In this document: positions 1 through 4,971 of the stretch, piece after piece
How the letters are laid out: every line of letters begins with the position of its first letter
How positions within the stretch are numbered: the stretch's first letter is position 1
NCBI GenBank assembly: GCA_031268245.1
Contig: JAIRXN010000178.1
Coordinates: 1-7,931, forward strand
DNA from: Treponema sp.
GTDB taxonomy: Bacteria; Spirochaetota; Spirochaetia; Treponematales; Breznakiellaceae
DNA length: 7,931 bases
Reading direction: 5' to 3'
Position numbers and translations under genes: made by a program
The notes under the pieces: generated by a model
Told to the model about the DNA's origin: nothing
Databases searched by the model: none
Seen by the model: the letters and a program-made list of their open reading frames with translations, nothing else

Positions 1-656
1 ACCACTCCGTTACAGGGAAGCTGCACCAGGGCGGCGCCGCAGCCGAAGACGACCCGGGCGGCGGCCACATCCTGGCTAAGGTTAAACTCCAGGTTGTTGA
101 TCCAGTGCAGGGCATTGCCGCCAAGCCAGATGATGACGATTCTGTCGATTATCTCAGGCTTCAAAAGGATTGCGGAGGCTACATTGGTAATGGCCCCAAT
201 GGCAATAACATAGAGGGGCTTGTCCGCGGAGTATTTCATCGCCAGTTCCGCCAGATCCCGGGCCGCTTCGGAATCCACAGGCTCCGTTTCCGAAGGGAGG
301 TATTTTACGGAACCGCGCTTCACGAGGGGCTTAAGATCGTCCCGTTTCATCAGGCTAAGCACATTGAAGATCTCGTTATAACTCTTTTCCATGCCGTCAG
401 CGGGGCTTGAAGAATTCTGATTATAGAAGGGAGCCGCATAGATCCCCCTGAGGACAAGTTTTTCCGGGGACTTAATCAGAAATGCCAGGGCAAACTGATC
501 GTCAATCTCGTTGTAGGTGTCGGTATCAATGATCACATCCGCCTTGCCCAGAGGCTTTTTCAGGCGCCGGATCAGATCTTCGTTTGCCGCTTCTCCGGGA
601 CCCTTAACGCTCACTGCCTCCCGAATCTGTTCCGCCGTAAAACTGAATCCTTCCAT
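1..656 (-). CDS. Nucleoside hydrolase (inosine-uridine N-ribohydrolase family), C-terminus beyond window
   Basis: Enzymes of this family hydrolyse the N-glycosidic bond of ribonucleosides, giving free base and ribose, usually in the cytoplasm. The visible 218 codons show the N-terminal metal-binding signature IDTDTYNEIDDQFAL (residues 43-57, with Asp44, Asp46, Asp52 and Asp53 as candidate Ca2+/catalytic ligands). They also show GAITNVA (about 154-160), matching the family GPLTNxA motif, and EFN (190-192) followed by DVAAARVVF, matching the family EFNxxxDPEAA region. The catalytic C-terminal histidine region lies off the window. Family members are usually just over 300 residues, so roughly a third is missing. 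The ATG at 656 is chosen because AAAGGA lies 12 bases upstream (complement 669-674). The gene is divergent from a LacI-type regulator and ribokinase, which fits ribose release and capture. Substrate preference (purine, pyrimidine or mixed) cannot be told. The metal motif is two residues longer than the classic DTDPGxDD form. Confidence 0.9.
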   Translation of the reverse strand, partial: MEGFSFTAEQIREAVSVKGPGEAANEDLIRRLKKPLGKADVIIDTDTYNEIDDQFALAFLIKSPEKLVLRGIYAAPFYNQNSSSPADGMEKSYNEIFNVLSLMKRDDLKPLVKRGSVKYLPSETEPVDSEAARDLAELAMKYSADKPLYVIAIGAITNVASAILLKPEIIDRIVIIWLGGNALHWINNLEFNLSQDVAAARVVFGCGAALVQLPCNGV

Positions 657-693
657 TTTAACAATCCGTCCTTTGCCCTCTTCCGGTTGAAAA

Positions 694-722
694 TTTAGTA
701 AATATTTGTAATATTTACTAAA
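694..722. promoter_or_regulatory. Perfect AT-only palindrome, candidate operator
   Basis: The left arm TTTAGTAAATATT (694-706) and right arm AATATTTACTAAA (710-722) are perfect inverted repeats of 13 bp around a TGT centre. The site lies just downstream of the predicted start of the nucleoside hydrolase transcript and 38 bp before its start codon, a position where a bound repressor would block transcription. The neighbouring LacI-family protein is the obvious candidate ligand, but the site lacks the central CpG usual for LacI operators, so the pairing is inference. Confidence 0.65.
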
Positions 723-738
723 AAATTTGTTTTTTAGT
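717..738. repeat. Second inverted repeat overlapping the palindrome
   Basis: ACTAAAAAA (717-725) and TTTTTTAGT (730-738) form a perfect 9-bp inverted repeat with a 4-base loop TTTG. It shares the ACTAAA hexamer 717-722 with the larger palindrome at 694-722. In the nucleoside hydrolase leader RNA the two hairpins would therefore be mutually exclusive. Alternatively, the array is three alternating TTTAGT half-sites for a DNA-binding protein. Confidence 0.5.
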
Positions 739-745
739 CTATTAA

Positions 746-774
746 ATTATTACCCTGTTTTTAAGAACTGTCAA
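746..774 (-). promoter_or_regulatory. Sigma70-type promoter of the nucleoside hydrolase gene
   Basis: Reading the minus strand, a consensus -35 TTGACA (complement 769-774) is followed by TAATAA (complement 747-752) at a 16-base spacing, or AATAAT (746-751) at 17. Transcription would start near 739-740, giving a leader of roughly 83 bases that contains both inverted repeats at 694-738. Confidence 0.7.
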
Positions 775-836
775 GCAAAATTTGAAGATTTTTTTGAATT
801 TTATGTGAAATTCGCATTTTATCTAACAAACGCCTA

Positions 837-849
837 AATATTAACTAAA
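837..849. promoter_or_regulatory. Lone half-site resembling the 694-722 palindrome
   Basis: AATATTAACTAAA matches the right arm of the palindrome (AATATTTACTAAA) at 12 of 13 positions, but the facing half is not conserved. It lies 27 bp upstream of the -35 box of the regulator gene promoter, so it could be an auxiliary site for autoregulation. In AT-rich DNA a chance match is possible. Confidence 0.3.
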
Positions 850-875
850 TTTTACTAGAATGATCTCTTCTTTTA

Positions 876-905
876 TTGACAAGCCGCTTCTCTGCACTAT
901 ACAAT
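876..905 (+). promoter_or_regulatory. Sigma70-type promoter of the LacI-family gene
   Basis: A consensus -35 TTGACA (876-881) is followed by TATACA (898-903) at 16 bases or TACAAT (900-905) at 18. It lies downstream of the first in-frame ATG (860), so that ATG would not be in the transcript. This supports the start codon at 980 and implies a leader of about 70 bases. Confidence 0.65.
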
Positions 906-963
906 GGATTATGTGTCCCTCCCCTGGGGTCACGATCTTAAGTTTTTACACTATATACGCCGC

Positions 964-969
964 AAGGAG
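964..969 (+). promoter_or_regulatory. Ribosome binding site fixing the LacI-family start
   Basis: AAGGAG lies 10 bases before the ATG at 980, and the protein from that ATG begins directly with the DNA-binding helix-turn-helix. The upstream in-frame ATG at 860 would add 40 residues unlike the family. Confidence 0.75.
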
Positions 970-979
970 CGGCTTGCGC

Positions 980-2014
980 ATGGCTACCCGGATTACAGAC
1001 ATCGCAAAGGCGGCTGATGTTTCTCCTTCGGCCGTTTCCCTGGCCCTGAACAACAAGCCGGGTGTATCCGGGGAAGTAAGGCAGCGGATCATGGATATAG
1101 CCAGGGATCTGGGCTACCGTTCCGTATCCTCCGCTCAGCAGGCGGGGAACATCACCATCAAGCTTCTCAAGATTGCCAAACACGGCCATATTGTAAACGA
1201 AAGGCATAACGCCTTCATTACCGAATATCTTGAAGGCATCGAACGGGGAACCAAGAGGCATAACTACAAGCTGGAGGTTTCCTTCTTTAACAAGACGCCG
1301 GTGGAAGAGATAGTCGATGCGGAACTCCGTTCCCAGGGTCAGGGCAAGGCCGGCGGACTTATCGTTTTGGGCACGGAACTCTCCGCCCATGAACTCAACT
1401 TCTTTACAGCCCTTTCCCGGCCCATGGTGTTCATTGATACTTACTGCCCCCTGGCGGTCTTTGATTGTATAGACATGGACAATACGGACGGGGTTTTCCG
1501 TTCCATACAGTATCTCTACCAGATGGGGCACCGGAGCATAGGGCTGGTAAAATCCAGCTACGAAACGCAGAATTTCAAAATGAGGGAAGAGGGTTTCAGG
1601 GAGGCTATGGATTATTTCTCCCTGCCGGTGCAGGAAAAATTCATTATCAGCATTGATCCTGCCTACGAACAGGCGGCGGCCGATATGGATCGGTTTCTTG
1701 ATGAAAGCAAGGGTGTCCACCTTCCAAGCGCATTCTTCTGTATGAACGATATTATTACCTACGGCTGTATGAAGGCGCTGCGGGAAAAGGGTTTCCAAAT
1801 TCCCGATGATGTCAGCATCACCGGTTTTGACGATCTTCCCTCCAGCAGCATCACCGAGCCCCCTCTGACATCGATCAGAGTTTCCACGCAGCAGATAGGG
1901 GAACGGGCTCTGGAACGGCTTTCCGGCAGAATAAACGGCGCGATAACAGGGCAGCCTGAAAAGATCCTTGTTTCCGGAAAATTAATGATCCGCAGCAGCG
2001 TAAAACAATTATAG
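980..2014 (+). CDS. LacI-family transcriptional regulator
   Basis: The 344-residue product has the usual LacI-family length and layout. The helix-turn-helix is at residues 5-24 (ITDIAKAADVSPSAVSLALN), followed by the third helix ending LGYR (about 47). A periplasmic-binding-protein-like effector domain covers the rest, with the typical VSITGFDD motif (about 278-285) and the LTSIRVSTQQIGERA segment near the C-terminus. The hinge is odd: after LGYR comes SVSSAQQAGNITIKLL instead of the usual NxxARxLxxxxT, so the minor-groove leucine of classical members is not evident and the linker looks shorter. It is probably co-transcribed with the ribokinase gene, which starts 31 bp downstream, and lies divergent from the nucleoside hydrolase. 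A role in sensing ribose, a nucleoside or a phosphorylated product is inferred from these neighbours only. Confidence 0.92.
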   Translation: MATRITDIAKAADVSPSAVSLALNNKPGVSGEVRQRIMDIARDLGYRSVSSAQQAGNITIKLLKIAKHGHIVNERHNAFITEYLEGIERGTKRHNYKLEVSFFNKTPVEEIVDAELRSQGQGKAGGLIVLGTELSAHELNFFTALSRPMVFIDTYCPLAVFDCIDMDNTDGVFRSIQYLYQMGHRSIGLVKSSYETQNFKMREEGFREAMDYFSLPVQEKFIISIDPAYEQAAADMDRFLDESKGVHLPSAFFCMNDIITYGCMKALREKGFQIPDDVSITGFDDLPSSSITEPPLTSIRVSTQQIGERALERLSGRINGAITGQPEKILVSGKLMIRSSVKQL

Positions 2015-2045
2015 GGAAAGGCTTTTCCAAAATCCAGGAGTGACT

Positions 2046-2927
2046 ATGAAATTCCTTGTCTTCGGCTCTCTCAACATCGACCTGATCTTTTCGGTGGATC
2101 ATATTGTCTGTCCGGGAGAAACCATCAACTCAAACGCATTGGAACGGAGTGCGGGGGGCAAGGGCGCCAATCAGGCGGCGGCTCTTGCCAAGGCAGGAAT
2201 GGAAGTGTACATGGCCGGCAAGATCGGACACGACGGGGACTTTCTGCTGGAACTGCTGCAGTCCTACGGGGTGCGTACCGATCATATCATGCATTGGGAA
2301 GGGGCCACGGGGCAGGCTCTGATCCAGGTGGATAAAACGGGACAGAATTCGATTGTACTCTACGGCGGCGGAAACGCGGCCCTTAAAGATTCGGAAGTGC
2401 CGGCAATTATTTCAGCCTTCAGCGCAGGGGACATTGTTCTTCTGCAGAACGAGATCCCCGTATCCGCGGCGGTAATGAGGACGGCCAGGGAGAGGGGCAT
2501 GAAGGTATGTCTCAACCCTTCCCCGTTTGATGAGCGGATCGCGGAGCTGCCCCTTGAATTGGCGGATATTCTCTTTGTCAACGAGATTGAAGCGGCAGGG
2601 CTGACGGGCTTGCCCGCCTCGCAGGATTTTGAAACGGTTCTGGAAAAACTGGCCGGCCGTTTCCCAAAAACAGAGATAATCCTTACGGCGGGCAGGGAAG
2701 GCGCCTTCTATGCCCTGGGAACCTTACGGGCCAGGGGGAACATAGTCGATCTTCCCGTTGCGGACACCACAGGCGCCGGAGATACCTTTTCAGGCTTTTT
2801 CCTTGCGGCCAGAGAACGGGGCTGCGATGTAACGGAATCCCTGCGCCTTGCCTGCAAGGCCTCTTCCATAGCCGTTTCCCGCAAGGGCGCCATGGCCTCA
2901 ATGCCTTTTGCCGGGGAAGTGTTCTAA
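2046..2927 (+). CDS. rbsK: Ribokinase (PfkB family)
   Basis: Ribokinase phosphorylates D-ribose with ATP to ribose 5-phosphate, feeding the pentose phosphate pathway and nucleotide synthesis in the cytoplasm. The 293-residue product is close to the usual length of just over 300. Visible motifs are GSLNIDL at the N-terminus (sugar-binding Asp), the PfkB signature AGGKGANQAAALAK (36-49), NPSP in the middle, TAGREGAFY, and the C-terminal signature DTTGAGDTFSGFF with the anion hole and catalytic base Asp246. The ending GAMASMP fits the GAxxSxP close of ribokinases. The ATG at 2046 is preferred over GTG at 2040 because AGGAG (2036-2040) lies 5 bases upstream. It is the second gene of a regulator-kinase pair and would use ribose made by the divergent nucleoside hydrolase. 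No intrinsic terminator is seen in the 32 bp before the convergent gene. Other PfkB sugar or nucleoside kinases are less likely given the motif set. Confidence 0.88.
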   Translation: MKFLVFGSLNIDLIFSVDHIVCPGETINSNALERSAGGKGANQAAALAKAGMEVYMAGKIGHDGDFLLELLQSYGVRTDHIMHWEGATGQALIQVDKTGQNSIVLYGGGNAALKDSEVPAIISAFSAGDIVLLQNEIPVSAAVMRTARERGMKVCLNPSPFDERIAELPLELADILFVNEIEAAGLTGLPASQDFETVLEKLAGRFPKTEIILTAGREGAFYALGTLRARGNIVDLPVADTTGAGDTFSGFFLAARERGCDVTESLRLACKASSIAVSRKGAMASMPFAGEVF

Positions 2928-2959
2928 GGCAACGCCGAATTGAATAACTCAGTGTTTTC

Positions 2960-3808
2960 CTAAGATAGAAACGTCTTTTCCAGAAACTCCGCGGTTCCGT
3001 CTTCCGTATTGGCGCCGATGACGAGATCCGCCGCCTCCAGCACAGCCGGGCCGGCATTGGAGGGGGCGGCGGAGAAGCCCGCGGCAGAGAACCTGGGGAG
3101 ATCGTTCTCCTCGTCCCCCAGGGCAATGACTTCTTCGCTTTTGAGACCTCGCGCCTTCATGGCGGTTTTGAGTCCTTCGCCTTTGGAGGCTTTCGAAGCA
3201 AGAATTTCAAGAAAATTCCTGAAGGTACGGACAATGTAGACCGTATTCCCAAAACGTTCCTTCAGGCGGGGCTTAAGAAGCTCCTGAATCTCAGGCTCGG
3301 CAATGAACATACCCTTGATGCAGCCCGGAAGACCGGGGGCATTGACGGCCTCCCGGAGATCGCATATCACCGCATCCATGCCGGTGTGGTTCAGGTACAT
3401 TCCGGTCTCGGGACACCGGGATTCGGCGGCAAGAACAAAGGATTTGCCGTCACTTTGAGGCAGAAAAAGCTGAAAGTAGGCGCCGGTTTCCCGTGAAAGG
3501 CCGATACAGAAATCCGCCGCTTCATTTTCCAGAAGAACGGCGCTGAGGATCTTCCCTCCGGGCATATCCGCTACAATTGCACCGTTAAAATATACCATGG
3601 GGCCTTCCGCCTCAATGGGACGCCTGTATTTTTCCGCCGACTCAAGCCCTCTGCCTGTACAGATAATCGTCCCGATTCCCCTTTCTCTGCAGGAACGCAG
3701 TGCTTTCTCCGTCCGGCCGCTCAAAACGGCGCCGGCGCCCAGGGCGGTACCGTCCAGATCCAGCGCCAGAGCCCGGATGCGGGAACTGTCAAGTTTTCGT
3801 TTTTGCAT
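2960..3808 (-). CDS. Cof-type HAD-IIB family phosphatase
   Basis: The 282-residue product is a haloacid-dehalogenase phosphatase with a C2-type cap, the class that hydrolyses sugar phosphates, flavin mononucleotide and similar small phosphate esters. All four HAD motifs are visible. Motif I is LALDLDGTAL, with nucleophile Asp17 and acid Asp19. Motif II is the Thr51 of CTGR. Motif III is Lys209 in ASKGEGL. Motif IV is LGDEENDLP, with Asp232 and Asp236. The cap lies between motifs II and III. The frame is open upstream to an ATG at 3922, but the ATG at 3808 is chosen because motif I then falls near the N-terminus, as in the family, and because a TATAAT box lies at 3863-3868 inside the longer version. 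No strong ribosome binding site precedes 3808, so the start is less sure than the function. The substrate cannot be predicted. Confidence 0.85.
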   Translation of the reverse strand: MQKRKLDSSRIRALALDLDGTALGAGAVLSGRTEKALRSCRERGIGTIICTGRGLESAEKYRRPIEAEGPMVYFNGAIVADMPGGKILSAVLLENEAADFCIGLSRETGAYFQLFLPQSDGKSFVLAAESRCPETGMYLNHTGMDAVICDLREAVNAPGLPGCIKGMFIAEPEIQELLKPRLKERFGNTVYIVRTFRNFLEILASKASKGEGLKTAMKARGLKSEEVIALGDEENDLPRFSAAGFSAAPSNAGPAVLEAADLVIGANTEDGTAEFLEKTFLS

Positions 3809-3854
3809 AAAAATGAGTATATTGAAAACACTTGATTTTACATAGACATTGAAA

Positions 3855-3884
3855 CGATATTTATTATAGAGTGTTTTAATATCG
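3855..3884. repeat. Inverted repeat around the phosphatase -10 box
   Basis: CGATATT (3855-3861) and AATATCG (3878-3884) are perfect 7-bp arms separated by 16 bases that contain the minus-strand TATAAT. The placement suggests a possible operator, but the arms are short. Confidence 0.3.
3863..3868 (-). promoter_or_regulatory. Candidate -10 box of the HAD phosphatase gene
   Basis: A perfect TATAAT reads on the minus strand 54 bases before the chosen ATG. No convincing -35 hexamer lies at the right distance (AAGCTC at a 17-base spacing), so the promoter would be weak or activator-dependent. Confidence 0.4.
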
Positions 3885-3890
3885 TGAGCT

Positions 3891-3915
3891 TGTTCCAGCA
3901 TGACATTTTGGAACA
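3891..3915. repeat. Inverted repeat upstream of the lipoprotein gene
   Basis: TGTTCCA (3891-3897) and TGGAACA (3909-3915) are perfect 7-bp arms with an 11-base spacer, in the divergent region 43 bp before the lipoprotein start codon. It could be a regulator site or a leader hairpin; nothing else supports a function. Confidence 0.3.
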
Positions 3916-3957
3916 GCCTCATCGTGAATGTGGATAAAACTTGGTATGAGGGTATAT

Positions 3958-4866
3958 ATGAAAAGACTTTTTCCTGCGAAGTTCTTTCAAAACTTCAGTT
4001 TTGAAAGAACAACCTTTAAAAAGGACAGTTTTGCAGGCCGTAGGCCGAAAAACTGCAAGAGCTCCTGCAAAACCAACCGGGTTTTGCAGGAGGCTCCTGT
4101 TTCTGCGGCTTTTTTTCTGCTGATTCTATCCGGAGCGTTTCTCTTTAGCGCCTGTCCCAATAGTTCAAACTCGGATCTTGAAGAAAAAACCATCCTTTAT
4201 GAAGCGCCCGTTGATGATCAGGGGGGCCAGTATCAGTTTTATACCAACGACTGGCTCCGTTATAACAGCTATACCTCTTCGAGGCTCCTCCCCCGGCCGG
4301 CAGGAACCAATACGGACATCTTTGAAATTGCCGCATCCAAGCTGAGCGGCCATGAAAAGGCAGGTTACGGACTCATCTTTGCCGTCAGCGAAGACGGGGA
4401 GAACGGTGAATTGAGCTATTACCGCCTTGTTATCACCACGGAAGCGGTGTACCAGGTTGAAAAACGGGTTTTCAATCCGGCGGCAGTGAGCGAAGAGGGC
4501 AAGTACACGAGCACCTATTTCTGCGGATCGAGTGATACGAAGGGAAGAATCTCACGTCTTTTATTGCAGGGTGAGGATCAGAGACAAAGGGATGCCTTTA
4601 ACCGTATCAAGGTGATACGGGAGAATATGAGCGAACCGGATTCCGAAGGTAAAATTACAGGTACATTCCGTATTTTTTTCAATGATCAGGCTGCGGCCAG
4701 CTTTATCGACACCGATGCCATTCCCATTCAAGAGGACAGTGCGGCGGATCCGGGCACATGGAACGGGAACAGGATGGCCTTTACCACCGGCGTGAACAAT
4801 GCCGCGGTGGGCGAAGACTTCCCCAACAATCCTGTGGATGTGCGCTACAACCTCGTGTGGAATTAG
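3958..4866 (+). CDS. Predicted lipoprotein of unknown function with an element inserted in its signal peptide
   Basis: The 302-residue product is not recognised. The ATG at 3958 is chosen because GAGGG (3948-3952) lies 5 bases upstream. The protein starts MKRLFP. It then has a 41-residue basic stretch (residues 7-47; ten Lys/Arg against three acids) encoded by a repeat element. Next comes a hydrophobic core, VSAAFFLLILSGAFLFSAC, whose Cys66 is a plausible lipidation site with a loose, spirochaete-like lipobox (FSAC). Without the 41 residues the signal peptide would be 24 residues followed by Cys. The mature part is soluble and rich in beta-forming segments. The run GYGLIFAV...YYRLVITTEAVYQVEKR recalls jelly-roll (LamG/concanavalin-like) domains of surface proteins, but this is only an impression. 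The mature protein is probably attached to a membrane facing the periplasm or surface. It converges on gltD, with a small mobile element between the stop codons. Confidence 0.75.
   Translation: MKRLFPAKFFQNFSFERTTFKKDSFAGRRPKNCKSSCKTNRVLQEAPVSAAFFLLILSGAFLFSACPNSSNSDLEEKTILYEAPVDDQGGQYQFYTNDWLRYNSYTSSRLLPRPAGTNTDIFEIAASKLSGHEKAGYGLIFAVSEDGENGELSYYRLVITTEAVYQVEKRVFNPAAVSEEGKYTSTYFCGSSDTKGRISRLLLQGEDQRQRDAFNRIKVIRENMSEPDSEGKITGTFRIFFNDQAAASFIDTDAIPIQEDSAADPGTWNGNRMAFTTGVNNAAVGEDFPNNPVDVRYNLVWN
3978..4096 (+). repeat. Three-hairpin palindromic element, copy 1 (inside a coding sequence)
   Basis: This 119-bp unit aligns without gaps to 6465-6583 (offset 2487; 19 differences by hand count, about 84% identity). 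Hairpin 1 has arms GTTCTTTCAAAAC (3981-3993) and GTTTTGAAAGAAC (3998-4010) around TTCA. Hairpin 2 pairs CAGTTTT (4026-4032) with AAAACTG (4049-4055) and GGCC (4036-4039) with GGCC (4043-4046) around GTA. Hairpin 3 pairs TCCTGCAAAAC (4063-4073) with GTTTTGCAGGA (4081-4091), extended by GAGC/GCTC. The flanks CTGC (3974-3977) and CTGT (4097-4100) may be a target duplication. The whole unit is read in frame through the lipoprotein signal peptide, giving FQNFSFER...NRVLQEA. Confidence 0.85.
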
Positions 4867-4869
4867 CTT

Positions 4870-4971
4870 AGAGTCTGTCTATAATGTAGACACATTATAG
4901 ACTCGGCATTTATGCCGCGACTACCTTAAAATAATCCGGCCGCAAAGTAACCGGCTTTGTGGACAGACACT
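4870..4971. mobile_element. MITE-like element with terminal inverted repeats and target duplication
   Basis: The left end AGAGTCTGTCTATAATG (4870-4886) and the right end read on the other strand, AGTGTCTGTCCACAAAG (complement 4955-4971), match at 13 of 17 positions. AGCTT flanks both sides (4865-4869 and 4972-4976), as expected of a 5-bp target duplication. The inside is highly structured: GTCTATAATGT/ACATTATAGAC (4877-4887 and 4892-4902), GGCAT/ATGCC (4905-4909 and 4912-4916) and CCGCAAAG/CTTTGTGG (4940-4947 and 4955-4962, one mismatch). It encodes no protein, so it would need a transposase from elsewhere. It lies exactly between two converging genes. There is no clear U-tract, so a terminator role is uncertain. 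Confidence 0.7.

Noticed and set aside
860..979. N-terminal extension of the LacI-family protein from an ATG at 860
   Set aside because: A consensus promoter (876-903) lies inside it, a good AAGGAG precedes the ATG at 980, and the family begins with the helix-turn-helix found right after that ATG.
938..1798. Open frame of 286 codons on the minus strand
   Set aside because: It is antisense to the LacI-family gene and has no recognisable motif or ribosome binding site.
2928..2959. Terminator between the convergent ribokinase and phosphatase genes
   Set aside because: Only a 3-bp GGC/GCC pairing is visible and there is no T-tract, so nothing can be supported.
3822..3960. Plus-strand promoter for the lipoprotein gene
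   Set aside because: TTGATT and TTGAAA hexamers occur in the AT-rich spacer, but none has a convincing -10 box at 16-18 bases.
4021..4098. Tat-type signal suggested by the GRRPKN stretch in the lipoprotein
   Set aside because: The stretch comes from the repeat element, lacks the S-R-R-x-F-L-K consensus, and lies well before the hydrophobic core. A lipoprotein Sec signal explains the core and Cys66 better.
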